From positions 4,223,765-4,287,764 of the forward strand of contig CALYLW010000016.1 in assembly GCA_944989445.1 (NCBI GenBank): a stretch of 64,000 nt of DNA, written 5' to 3'. Source of the DNA: Ampullaceana balthica (Eukaryota; Mollusca; Gastropoda; Lymnaeidae). Under the pieces are notes generated by a model, which saw nothing but the letters and a program-made list of their open reading frames with translations, did not search any database and was not told where the DNA came from. Positions 33,201 through 43,689 of the stretch are shown here, in pieces; within the stretch, counting starts at the first letter, position 1, and each line of letters starts with the position of its first letter. The translations under genes were made by a program, and so were the position numbers.

Positions 33201-36200
33201 GAGTCTTAAACACTCACCCTTGTTATAACCTGAGTCTTAAACACTCACCCTTGTTATATCCGGAGTCTTAAACACTCACCCTTGTTATATCCGGAGTCTT
33301 AAACACTCACCCTTGTTATATCCGGAGTCTTTATTGATTCTAAAATTATAACCAAAAAAATAACAGTTTGATTTTCTTAATTGATTTTTTTTTAAAGTTA
33401 TAAGTTTATACAATCAAAATATGGAACAGCAAAAATATTAGCTATCTAGCTCAGGCTATATATAGCTCTTGTTAAAACAATTGTCCTGTATGGATGTAAG
33501 ACCTGGACACAACTGGCAACCATTGAAAACAAGCTGCATGCATTTGAAAACAAAAGCATGAAAAGAAATCCTCCAGATCTCTCATCCAGAACACAAGACC
33601 AATGAGTATGTCTGGGAAAGAATAACCACCAATGTAGGCCATTAAGAAACCATTATAACGACAATTAAGAGACGCAAGCTGTCATGGTTTATTCATGTGC
33701 TGTGACATAATAGCCTCACAAAAACCATATTTCAAGGCACTGTAGAAGGGGCTTGAAAACATTAAATAGTGTACAGGGCTGAAGCTGAATGAATTGCTGG
33801 CTGCTGCTCAAGATAGTTGAATGTGAAGATAGGTGAATGTTGAGATGGGTGAATGTGGAGATAGGTGAATGTGGAGATAGGTGAATGTGGAGATCGTTGA
33901 CTATTGATGTGTCCATGCGCCCCCCCACCCTCTCCCAACAACCACAACAGTCATGGGACTGATGATGATTTTTATACAATCCTTTAGTGCTTTTGAGATT
34001 CAATAGTTGTATTATACATAGGTGTATTGATAATAATAATTCAATCTATTCTTGGAATGTAAGTTATTCTAATGCCAGGTATATGTTAACAATACCTTTA
34101 ATGCGGTCAATATCTTGTTTCAGAAGGTCAACCTGAAAATTCAACAGAAAATCTATGTAAAAATACTAGGGCTGCGGAAATTATCGATTAATTTCTCGAT
34201 TAATCGTTCAAAATGTTATCGATTAAATATCGATTAAAATAATTTTAATCAATAAAAATTCGATTAAAATTTAAGAAAATATTTATAATAGTTTTAAAAA
34301 TTTTAGTAATAAATAATAAATTATTAATAATTAATAATAATTTATATATATTTTTTTACGTACAAACATCTCCCACGTAATATTAAAATTTATTTTATTA
34401 ATCTATGTTGACCGGCAGACGTCAACTATAAAATGGCTGACAGCCAGAGCCGTATTTACACCATTTTGGGCCCCCGGGCAAAGAAATAGTGTTGGGCCCT
34501 TCCCCCGCAGGAATAAAAAATGAATATACATAATATATATAAATAAACATATTCCCATGGGGCCCATATGCTCGTGGGCCCCCGGGCAAATGCCCAACGG
34601 GCCTATGCGTTAAGACGGCCCTGCTGACAGTTAAATTTAAACATATAACTAGAAAGTTGAGCAAATATGTTGTTTTTAAGCTAACTGCGGATGGCAAAGT
34701 CGAAGATGGTGAAAACGTTTACTGTGTCCACTGCCATAAACAATTCTCTTTTAAAGGATCAAATACATCGCTGATGGACCACCTTCAGCACAAATCAAGT
34801 ATCAACACATTGTCATGAAATTTAGTTCAAAATATTCTTAATTTTCAATGTCCGTGAGAAATTTTCAGTTTAATGACGTCATAAATTTCTATTTTTGGTT
34901 TTAATCGAAATTATCGATTAATTAATCGATAATTTTTCAAAAGTTAACGATTAAATTTAAATTAATCGATAACAGCCCTAAAAAATACCCATTAATGCTA
35001 GTTTTTCACCAAGTATAACATTCTACGGTTAAATAACAGTCACCCAGTAACTTTTTGATACCTCTATATTTATTATTAACTTTGTGATATAATTTAGTTC
35101 TGTCCCTATAAAACCTGCCCCAAGACTTTTGGGTGGTGGGGACTGAGATGGTGGTACAGGGATGGTGGGGACTGAGATGGTGGTACAAGGATGGTGGGGA
35201 CTGAGATGGTGGTACAGGGATGGTGGGGACTGAGATGGTGGGGACTGAGATGGTGGTACAGGGATGGTGGGGACTGAGATGGTGGTACAGGGATGGTGGG
35301 GACTGAGATGGTGGTACAGGGATGGTTGAACAGGGATAGTGGGGACTGTGATGGTGGTACAGGGATGGTTGAACAGGGATAGTGGGGACTGTGATGGTGG
35401 TACAGGGATGGTTGAACAGGGATAGTGGGGACTGTGATGGTGGTACAGGGATGGTTGAACAGGGATAGTGGGGACAGAGATGGTGGTACAGGGATGGTTG
35501 AACAGGGATAGTGGGGACTGTTATGGTGGTACAGTGATGGTTGAACAGGGATAGTGTGGACTGAGATGGTTGGGTCTGGAATGGTGGGAATTTGGGGTAG
35601 TATGGACTGTAAAGTTTGGGACCGGAATGGTGGGAATTTGGGGTGGTATGGACTGTAACGTTTGGGACTGGAATGGTGGGAATTTTGGGTGGTATGGACT
35701 GTAAAGTTTGGGACTGGAATGGTGGGAATTTGGGGTAGTATGGACTGTAAAGTTTGGGACTGGAATGGTGGGAATTTGGGGTAGTATGGACTGTAAAGTT
35801 TGGGACTGGAATGGTGGGAATTTGGGGTAGTATGGACTGTAAAGTTTGGGACTGGAATGGTGGGAATTTGGGGTAGTATGGACTGTAAAGTTTGGGACTG
35901 GAATGGTGGGGACTCAGGTGCATTACAAAGTTCCTTGAAATATACACACAAGAAACTTCTTAAAATACTCCTTCTCTGACAAAAAGGTAGGTTATATGAG
36001 AAGGGCAGGTGGGTTTTATTATTGGCACTGTTAGATGACAGGGGAATAGTGGGTTTTATTATTGGCACTGTTAGATTAGAAGGGAATGGTGGGTTTTATT
36101 ATTGGCACTGTTAGATGACAGGGGAATGGTGGGTTTTATTATTGGCACTGTTAGATTAGAAGGGAATGGTGGATTTTATTATTGGCACTGTTATATGAGA

Positions 36201-39200
36201 AGGGCAGGTGGGTTTTATTATTGGCACTGTTAGATGACAGGGGAATGGTGGGTTTTATTATTGGCACTGTTAGATGAGAAGGGAATGGTGGGTTTTATTA
36301 TTGGCACTGTTAGATGAGAAGGGAATGGTGGGTTTTATTATTGGCACTGTTAGATGAGAAGGGAATGGTGGGTTTTATTATTGGCACTGTGAGATGAGAA
36401 GGGAATGGTGGGTTTTATTATTGACACTGTTAGATGAGAAGGGAATGGTGGGTTTTATTATTGGCACTGTTAGATGAGAAGGGAATGGTGGGTTTTATTA
36501 TTGACACTGTTAGATGAGAAGGGAATGGTGGGTTTTATTATTGGCACTGTGAGATGAGAAGGGAATGGTGGGTTTTATTATTGGCACTGTTAGATGAGAA
36601 GGGAATGGTGGGTTTTATTATTGGCACTGTTAGATGAGAAAGGAATGGTGGGTTTTATTATTGACACTGTTAGATGAGAAGGGAATGGTGGGTTTTATTA
36701 TTGGCACTGTTAGATGAGAAGGGAATGGTGGGTTTTATTATTGGCACTGTTAGATGACAGGGGAATGGTGGGTTTTATTATTGGCACTGTTAGATTAGAA
36801 GGGAATGGTGGATTTTATTATTGGCACTGTTATATGAGAAGGGCAGGTGGGTTTTATTATTGGCACTGTTAGATGACAGGGGAATGGTGGGTTTTATTAT
36901 TGGCACTGTTAGATGAGAAGGGAATGGTGGGTTTTATTACTGGCACTGTTAGATGAGAAGGGAATGGTGGGTTTTATTATTGGCACTGTAAGATGAGAAG
37001 GCAATGGTGGGTTTTATTATTGGCACTGTGAGATGAGAAGGGAATGGTGGGTTTTATTATTGACACTGTTAGATGAGAAGGGAATGGTGGGTTTTATTAT
37101 TGGCACTGTTAGATGAGAAGGGAATGGTGGGTTTTATTATTGACACTGTTAGATGAGAAGGGAATGGTGGGTTTTATTATTGGCACTGTTAGATGAGAAG
37201 GGAATGGTGGGTTTTATTATTGGCACTGTGAGATGAGAAGGGAATGGTGGGTTTTATTATTGACACTGTTAGATGAGAAGGGAAGGTGGGTTTTATTATT
37301 GACACTGTAAGATGAGAAGGGAATGGTGGGTTTTATTATTGACACTGTTAGATGAGAAGGGAATGTGGGTTTTATTATTGGCACTGTTAGATGAGAAGGG
37401 AATGGTGGGTTTTATTATTGACACTGTTAGATGAGAAGGGAAGGTGGGTTTTATTATTGGCACTGTTAGATGAGAAGGGAATGGTGGGTTTTATTATTGA
37501 CACTGTTAGATGAGAAGGGAAGGTGGGTTTTATTATTGGCACTGTTAGATGAGAAGGGAATGGTGGGTTTTATTATTGACACTGTTAGATGAGAAGGGAA
37601 GGTGGGTTTTATTATTGGCACTGTTAGATGAGAAGGGAAGGTGGGTTTTATTATTGGCACTGTTAGATGAGAAGGGAAGGTGGGTTTTATTATTGGCACT
37701 GTTAGATGAGAAGGGAAGGTGGGTTTTATTATTGGCACTGTTAGATGAGAAGGGAAGGTGTGTTTTATTATTGGCACTGTTAGATGAGAAGGGAATGGTG
37801 GGTTTTATTATTGGCACTGTAAGATTAGAGGGGAATGGTGGGTTTTATTATTGGCACTGTTAGATGAGAAGGGAATGGTGGGTTTTATTATTGGCACTGT
37901 AATATTAGAGGGGAATTGTGGGTTTTATTATTGGCACTGTTAGATGAGAAGGGAATGGTGTTATGAATTCCTAAGAATATTTTGTTACAATTACCGTAGA
38001 TACTCTTTCTATAGCTGACCTTTTTTTGGACAAAATCTAGGGGGAAAAGTTGGGTGGTTGGCTCATGAGCGGGTCATACGTGATTTCTGCATGTATATTG
38101 AATATCGGTGTTGTTATTGCAGATCATCAAGGTCCTTTTCTACATTCTACATGATTCGACTGCTCTACCAGAAGCTATAATATATTATTAAAAATCAGAA
38201 CTCACCTTATTTAATAATTTTATTGATTTTTGTGAATGTTTTAATAAATTGTTTTACAAATTTTATTTTTAACAACGAATTTTATGTACGCGCTTTCACG
38301 ATTGTTAACCAAAGAAATATTTTTTTTAAATACCTGTAACTCTTGCCTAACAAAGAGCACAAAGACAAAGACAGGCAGTACAAAGTAAACAATAAAATGA
38401 CCAATTTAGCTTGTAGTTTTTGAAAAATGTGCACCATTTTCTTTAAGCTGTCCTATTATTTTTGGGGGGGTCGGCTTGCGAGCGGGTTATACACTTTTAA
38501 TACTTTTCTCTTCCAGAAGAGGGGGGGGTCGGCTTATAGTTATGAACGAACCGGCTCTAGAACGAGTTTCTACGGTAATTGTTCCACAGAGATGATATAT
38601 GGGATCAAAATGTCTATGCTCTATATAATATATAGTATAGAATGAAAAGGTTTGCATAGAATAAAAGAGTCTAAGATCTAAATACTAAGAAATATAAAAT
38701 AAGATCATGGTTAACAGAGCATTTTGGGGAAAACAATTATTGCCAACAAAAGATCATTATTGGCATAGCATTAAATGCATGTTGAAACTATTTTTGTGAT
38801 GGTATATAACCTGTTTGCCAAGCTCTTGTCTACTTTTTGCCATGAGATTTAAAGTTGCCAAAAATTTCTTTGATCTCTCCAGGCCTTCAACACGTTTCAA
38901 GACCAAGACTCTCATAATTTCATACTGGAAAACATGAAGACATTTTCAACTCAATGTTTGCAGCAATTAGAAGTAATGACATTTTAAAATAAAGATATAT
39001 AGAGAATGCTTAAAATATGTTTCTGATGGATACTGAATTTCACAAGTTGTTGGTATAGTAGATGAAACTGAATAATCCAACAAGAACTAGAGAAGTAGTT
39101 AACAATTCATTAACAGGGATAGTGTCATATTCTTATATTTTTTCAGTAGAAAACTACATGACTCAGAAAGAAGAGGCAGAAAAATCTGAAAAGAACATTA

Positions 39201-42200
39201 TGTAAAAACAGCAACATACCAAAAGTTTAAATGGAATGACATAAAATTGTTTAGAACTTGTGTTTAATACCTTTAACTTAAGATTTAATATATGTTTTAT
39301 TTTAGCCATAATATAGCAACATATGTATAAGACAGATGTCCAATTATCTTAAAATAACATTTTCCAATGCTATTAACATTTTTTTCATGATATCTATTTT
39401 TCTTTAGATATCTATTTAGATAACATGGATGAACAGTTTCATGGACTAGGGTATATGTTGGCGTTAATATCTTTGTGATTTAGATAACATGGATGAACAG
39501 TTTCATGGACTAGGGTATATGTTGGCGTTAATATCTTTGTGATTTAGATAACATGGATGAACAGTTTCATGGACTAGGGTATATGTTGGCGTTAATATCT
39601 TTGTGATTTAGATAACATGGATGAACAGTTTCATGGACTAGGGTATATGTTGGCGTTAATATCTTTGTGATTTAGATAACATGGATGAACAGTTTCATGG
39701 ACTAGGGTATATGTTGGCGTTAATATCTTTGTGATTTAGATAACATGGATGAACAGTTTCATGGACTAGGGTATATGTTGGCATTAATATCTTTGTGATT
39801 TAGATAACATGGATGAACAGTTTCATGGACTAGGGTATATGTTGGCGTTAATATCTTTGTGATTTAGATAACATGGATGAACAGTTTCATGGACTAGGGT
39901 ATATGTTGGCGTTAATATCTTTGTGATTTACCCTATATTGTTGTTGGTGACCCATCAAAACATCACAACACAAAATAGCACAGACAAAAGATTGCAGACA
40001 TAGAGTGGAGTCAAAGATTGTAGGATTTGTTCCAATCTATGATACTATTTTAAGATAGACTACCTATCAGATATAGCCCACCACTGATAAATATAAGTGA
40101 AACTATAAAGAAAACTTGTATACACTGAACTGCCACTTGTTTTGTGACATTTCATTTCAGTTAATATTCTAACTTTATCTTATTTCTAACTTTATCTTAT
40201 TTCTAACTTTATCTTATTTCTAACGTTATCTTATTTCTAACTTAAACTGTTTTCTAGCTTAAGCCAATAATTAATAATCTTTTTATGCTTTATTAAATTG
40301 AGTTTTGAATATTTGGACTTCAGTTCATCTGTATCTTGTGATATGTTGCCATATATCTCATCTAATTTAATTGTCTTGTTTCTTTCTTTTAAATATTTTT
40401 CAGTTTATTTCTGTGTACTTATATTGGCCATCTTTTCTTATCTTATCTTATTAGTTACAGGCGCTCCTCCAAATGACTTCTAAACAGTAGATTATTCTTT
40501 TATCATGTGCTCTTTTATTGGGGTGCCATTGTTATTATTAGCATTCAGAACATAGGGTACTCGTGTATAAAGGTGTCAGGGTACTAGATTATTAAGATTA
40601 TAGTGTACTAGCCAAAAGACACTTTTTAAAATTAATTCCATTTAAATTGGTATAATTTATAGGGATAATGGATGTTAATAAGGCATCATAATTTAAGGCA
40701 ATACTCTGTATCCTTTCTATTGGTGCTATAGGTCCAGGACAAGTTATAGTCATTCATATAAAATATATCAATGAACTGATTTGGTCATTAATAATGAGCC
40801 AAATATCTATAGTAATGTCGAATTCAAAGCCAGGCTAGACCATTTATTAATGAGCCAGATATCCAGGCCTAGGCTCAAATTCTAAATCCAGCTATAATAA
40901 AATCTAATGTTAAAATAGATACATACACAAACTGATTGACCAAATAAAAGAAGAAAGAAAATACAATATTTGTATTAGAATAAAGTAAAAAATAGAAAAC
41001 CATTAAGGCAACGTAGACAACAAAAACATGGATGTGAACTAATTTGTAAGCAGAAATACATATTTAAAAAATGAAAAATTATGAGGTGGTTGAAAAAGTA
41101 TCCGTCTTGCCTAATGGAAGAATTTTATAATTTTCTCTAAAATCAAAAGAATAGGCAATTAGTATTTTTAAAAATTGTATAATTATAATCTTACCTTCTC
41201 TCCAATATCTTTCAGTGAGTCTAATAAATCATTGTGTGAAAATGTCCACCCAAATATTTCAGAAATACTCTGTAAGTAACAGATGTATGCATTTTAAAAC
41301 TTGTAATTTTATATATAAATATTAGTCAGTAATTGTCAAATATAATATTTCTTGTTAAAACCCCTAATGTTTCTCTGTTATCCTGTTATGTTTCATGAAA
41401 TGGAAGATTTCATTTTTAAAAAAAAATTATTATTTTTTAAAAACAAAATAACCCCTTTTTAATTAAGTTATGTCCAATTATGCAGATAATAATAAATGGG
41501 TCAGACACTCCAAAGTGATGCTTACCTTCCTACTGATATCATCCTGTAATTTGGCCATGCTGGTCTTCTGCTCATCACTTTGAGCCAATAAAGATTCTTG
41601 ACCATATATCAATCTGTTCATTTCTTCTTCTAGTTTGACTTTTTCTCCATTAAGCTGTAAAATTAAGTTTATATATTTACACATTCATTATTTCATATAT
41701 ATAGATAAACTATGCTACACAAACAAATATAACACATGGTTCTGAGTTTGGTTTCAGAGAACCTTAATATGTAGACAGATCTGCAATTATGAATCAATTT
41801 CATGACAACTATCATTGAATTTATAGTTACAACCAAGTTAAAATGCAAATAATTGAACAAATGTATTTTAATTAAATTTGAAGATACAAACTCCATATCT
41901 ATGACAGCCACAAACAGTTAACAATATGAAAAGCTTGTGAAATGAAGCCTTGGAAAATGTTTAATTATTTAACAGTTATTAATGTTTAACATTTGACCTT
42001 ATGGAATCAAAGTAAACATTAAATAAAGACAATATTTCAAGATGATAAAAAAAATTTAAAATTTTCAACAGAATAAGATTCAAGGTTTATAAACTGAACA
42101 TCACACTATAAATTAATTTTAGAAATATTCATACACAGAGCTAAAATTTATTTATAATTAATTCAGATTTACATGGATTCATATATTCTCTTTATGAATG

Positions 42201-43261
42201 TTAATTTTATTTTTTTTTAAATTATTATAAATTTGTGATGGCAAAAAACATATAAATGCATACATAAATAATACATACATTTTTATGTTAAAATTATTTT
42301 TTACAAACTGTAACAATATTTTTTGTAAATTTCAATATTTTTTTAGACTTGCACATCTTTATCAACTCAATTCTCTAAATCTGAATAAAATTTGAGTAAT
42401 TATAATTAATATCTAATTATGTTCAGAGAAATTTTTAAATTTCTATTTATTCTACTTTGTACATACCATGAAATACTTATCAGCTTCCTGAAGCTCTTCA
42501 ATCATCTTCCAACATTGGTGAATGTCATATGAATTGTCCTCAACACTTTCAGTCAGAAATTGAATTCTTTTCTCCACAATATCTTTAATAAAGGATCTTC
42601 CATTTTTTAAGCTAACACCAACTTTGTGTTCCAACTTTCTGACCCTGCTTAAAGTTCTGTTTGACTTACATTTTGTTTCTGTACATTTTAAAACTTTTAA
42701 ACAATCTCTTAATTTTTTTGCAAATTTATTATTAATTTTAAGTTGTTCTTGTGAGTCTTGATCCATTTTAGCAAGCAATAAATTCATTTTCCCCTCCATA
42801 TATTTCTGTTGCTCACTAACTGTTTGTAAACTTTTAGACTGTTTTGTAAATTCCAAAGACTGAGCAGTTAGATCTTGCTGTAGCTTTGAAAAAGTTTCTT
42901 TCATGATCCCTATTGTTAACCACTGTCCCTTAACCTGTTCATCCAAGGCTAAGAAAGAATGACAGTTAGAAGTGTTACTTTGCATTGCTGATGTACAATG
43001 TAAAACTTGAGCTGGAGAATCTTTTTCATTTTTAATTGCCATCTGCACAACAGCAATAGATGATTTCATGGCTGTAATTTCATCTAATATTTCAGCTAAT
43101 TGCTGTTTTAACTTAATAAATTGATTTTCAAATACACAGTTGTCTACCATGACCTTTTTCATTGATGAAACCTCGGATGTAAGATTATGTAGCTTCTGTG
43201 AAAGGTTATTATGCTCCATTTTTTAAAGTAAAATCAATGTGACTTGACTTGTTTTAAAAAC
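25671..43261 (-). CDS. Coiled-coil / LFG-repeat protein gene, eight exons
   Basis: Exons on -: 43261-42467 (ATG 43219), 41654-41526, 41269-41195, 38924-38811, 34132-34096, 33339-33311, 30473-30303, 27272-25671. Phases agree at every junction (0,0,0,0,1,0,0), giving about 969 residues. The N-terminal 380 are leucine/lysine/glutamate-rich coiled coil (KLKQQLAEILDEITAMK, EEEMNRLIYGQESLL). A basic linker follows (TVKLRRFPIQNTKGTPVP). The C-terminal 400 are decapeptide repeats SSGLFSSNTT / SSDLFGSTTT. The order is opposite to Nup54/58/62 (FG first, coiled coil last), so I do not assign it as a nucleoporin. Function unknown; a scaffold or oligomer with a low-complexity tail is the inference. Alternative last exons cannot be excluded. 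Confidence 0.7.
25700..26860. repeat. 30-bp minisatellite, coding on -
   Basis: About 38 copies of a 30-bp unit (core aatagaccagatgatggtat), each encoding one SSGLFSSNTT-type decapeptide on -. One unit near 26450 carries a 6-bp insertion that keeps the frame. Absence of frameshifts over 1.1 kb, while other arrays in the window carry them, suggests selection for the frame. Confidence 0.93.
27491..27773. repeat. 23-bp minisatellite
   Basis: About 12 copies, core gcagctcattccacacccaa. Confidence 0.95.
27852..28480. repeat. 33/28-bp minisatellite
   Basis: About 20 copies, core tatgttgtgttgtatttcca. Short units lack five bases (tgtat), and long and short units alternate irregularly. Confidence 0.93.
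28501..29115. other. Intron, nothing seen
   Basis: AT-rich sequence in the last intron of the LFG gene. Confidence 0.45.
29116..29538. mobile_element. hAT-like MITE, GGGCTGCAA...CAGCCCTA ends
   Basis: Left end tggggctgcaataattaatg, right end accagcccta. The interior is rich in attaatcgatt. Same family as 34167-34980. The TSD is unclear. Confidence 0.65.
29611..29757. repeat. 28-bp tandem repeat, about five copies
   Basis: Core caattgacagtgtgaccatg, with partial shorter copies at the left. Confidence 0.88.
29758..30302. other. Intron, nothing seen
   Basis: No ORF or repeat; ends at the donor of exon 7 (-). Confidence 0.45.
30303..30473 (-). CDS. Exon 7, basic linker, 57 codons
   Basis: TVKLRRFPIQNTKGTPVPFV through YANKSLE. 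Acceptor CAATAG at 30475-30474, donor GTAATT at 30302, phase 0 at both ends. Serine/threonine-rich, with no known domain. Confidence 0.68.
30515..32105. repeat. 22/19-bp minisatellite
   Basis: About 75 copies, core cttgtaactagtaggatgaa. Units are 22 bp, or 19 bp where one tag of ctagtagg is lost, with rarer ctttaactagg forms. It lies in the intron upstream of exon 7 (-), starting about 40 bp from its acceptor. Confidence 0.96.
32106..32590. other. Intron, nothing seen
   Basis: AT-rich. A 65-codon - ORF here has no support. Confidence 0.45.
32594..33339. repeat. 31-bp minisatellite carrying an exon end and its 5' splice site
   Basis: About 24 copies. On - each unit reads ggatataacaagg followed by gtgagtgtttaaga, i.e. 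the 3' half of exon 6 plus its donor. The units nearest the exon share its ccgg; distant ones have ctga or cagg variants. Using any later donor would read VSV then a stop. Confidence 0.94.
33311..33339 (-). CDS. Exon 6, 29-bp microexon whose donor seeds a minisatellite
   Basis: Enters in phase 1, completes ESIKTPDITR and exits in phase 0 at AAGG/GTGAGT (donor 33310-33305). It is the only piece I found that restores the frame between exons 5 and 7. Its 3' half is identical to the 31-bp repeat units that follow. Confidence 0.6.
33455..33990 (+). pseudogene. LINE C-terminal fragment
   Basis: On +, ALVKTIVLYGCKTWT then ENKLHAFENKSMKR, with stops and shifts after about 33600 (WxGHV-type region degraded). 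It ends with cccaacaaccacaac and ggactgatgatgatt, a typical 3' end of this LINE type. An 18-bp repeat (gataggtgaatgtggaga) is inserted at 33810-33895. Confidence 0.7.
34096..34132 (-). CDS. Exon 5, 37 bp
   Basis: VDLLKQDIDRIK plus one base. Acceptor AATTTTCAG, donor GTATTG, exits in phase 1. A hAT element begins 34 bp upstream of its acceptor (34167). Confidence 0.62.
34167..34980 (+). mobile_element. hAT element relic with BED zinc-finger exon, perfect TSD
   Basis: 814 bp, ends tagggctgcgg and cagcccta, inner ends rich in attaatcgat. Flanked by aaaaatac at 34159-34166 and 34981-34988. The + strand 34670-34818 encodes VYCVHCHKQFSFKGSN and LMDHLQHK, the N-terminal BED zinc finger of hAT transposases; the second histidine is misplaced and the rest of the transposase is gone. 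Contains the MITE 34445-34623. Lies in intron 4 of the LFG gene. Confidence 0.9.
34445..34623. mobile_element. MITE nested in the hAT relic
   Basis: Ends cagagccgtatttaca and gttaagacggccctg, interior gggcccccgggcaa twice. Flanks ctgacagc and ctgacagt (7 of 8). Inserted after the hAT element. Confidence 0.8.
35105..35570. repeat. 29-bp and 43-bp related minisatellites
   Basis: 35105-35335: 29-bp units (ggtggtacagggatggtggg). 35335-35570: 43-bp units containing the 29-bp unit plus ttgaacagggatag. The second is a compound of the first. Confidence 0.92.
35575..35920. repeat. 46-bp minisatellite
   Basis: About seven copies, core ggactgtaaagtttgggact, directly abutting the 43-bp array. Confidence 0.94.
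35995..37965. repeat. 40-bp minisatellite with higher-order repeats
   Basis: About 49 copies, core gggttttattattggcactg. 39-bp units (ggaaggtggg) dominate after 37280. The marked block with ggattttatt recurs at 36171 and 36810 (639 bp, 16 units less 1). Confidence 0.96.
37991..38578. mobile_element. MITE, ACCGTAGA ends, copy 1
   Basis: Ends ttaccgtagatactctttct and tctacggtaa are inverted. Internal ggacaaaatctagggg and gagcgggtcatac are shared with the copy at 61275-61855. No ORF. Confidence 0.8.
38811..38924 (-). CDS. Exon 4, 38 codons
   Basis: Begins YEIMRVLVLKRVEGLERSKK, ends SRQELGKQ. Acceptor TTTTCCAG, donor GTTATA (weak at +3 to +6), phase 0. Confidence 0.65.
38925..39414. other. Intron, nothing seen
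   Basis: AT-rich, between exon 4 and the 64-bp array. Confidence 0.45.
39415..39935. repeat. 64-bp tandem repeat, eight near-perfect copies
   Basis: Copies start at 39421, 39485, 39549, 39613, 39677, 39741, 39805 and 39869; I see one substitution (gcatta, near 39783). Core atggatgaacagtttcatgg. Very recent, or under strong homogenisation. Confidence 0.97.
39936..41194. other. Intron; one short repeat
   Basis: A 17-bp repeat (ctaactttatcttattt, four copies) at 40165-40235, otherwise nothing. The 61-codon + ORF at 40298 has no support. Confidence 0.45.
41195..41269 (-). CDS. Exon 3, 25 codons
   Basis: SISEIFGWTFSHNDLLDSLK then DIGEK. Acceptor CTTACAG, donor GTAAGA, phase 0 at both ends. Too short for the ORF listing, but splice sites and frame fit. 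Confidence 0.7.
41526..41654 (-). CDS. Exon 2: coiled coil, 43 codons
   Basis: Begins LNGEKVKLEEEMNRL, ends LQDDISRK. Acceptor TTTTACAG, donor GTAAGC, phase 0 at both ends. Confidence 0.75.
41655..42466. other. Intron, nothing seen
   Basis: Very AT-rich intron 1 (coding numbering) of the LFG gene. Confidence 0.5.
42467..43261 (-). CDS. Exon 1 of coding part: coiled coil
   Basis: The acceptor (TTTGTCTTCCAG, AG at 43263-43262) precedes a 41-nt leader and the ATG at 43219, so a non-coding exon exists upstream. It encodes 251 residues with long heptad-like stretches and no globular domain I recognise. Donor GTATGT at 42466-42461, phase 0. Confidence 0.75.
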
Positions 43262-43263
43262 CT

Positions 43264-43689
43264 GGAAGACAAATATTTATTGTTCAGTTATAAAATAGGA
43301 ATAGTTCAATAACTAACAATATTTAAAAATGAAATTTAAAAAATATAAGTAAGATAAACGACGACTTTAATTACTGAAGATATTTTCTTCATAATTATTG
43401 AATGTATACTGCTCTAATTATCAAATAATCAATGGAATAATTAAAACATTTTCTCATAAAAAGATATTTAATACAATTATTGTCAAAAAAATTTTTTTCT
43501 CCACTTCACATATTCCTTTGTGACAGAAAAAGTAATCATTCGAACCAGTATTTAATAAAGAAAATTATACTTTCATACATTCAAATGAAAAAGAATTTGA
43601 AATATAAAATATCATATCAAATATTGATCACTTTCATTTCGAGATAAGGATTTGGGAAAAAGTAACTGGACTGAGATTATTGCGTTCTA
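43264..43689. other. Upstream of the LFG gene, nothing clear
   Basis: AT-rich. The non-coding first exon implied by the acceptor at 43263 was not located. Confidence 0.4.

Noticed and set aside
33716..34003. Histidine/proline-rich - ORFs
   Set aside because: Antisense of a LINE 3' end containing an 18-bp repeat.
35006..36068. Proline/serine-rich - ORFs of 313 and 320 codons
   Set aside because: They span minisatellites inside an intron and two frames are open equally.
37466..37863. 13-residue repeat ORFs on both strands
   Set aside because: The 39-bp variant of the 40-bp array happens to be a multiple of three.
42452..43219. Assignment of the coiled-coil/LFG gene to the Nup62-complex nucleoporins
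   Set aside because: Domain order is reversed and no conserved Nup motif is visible.
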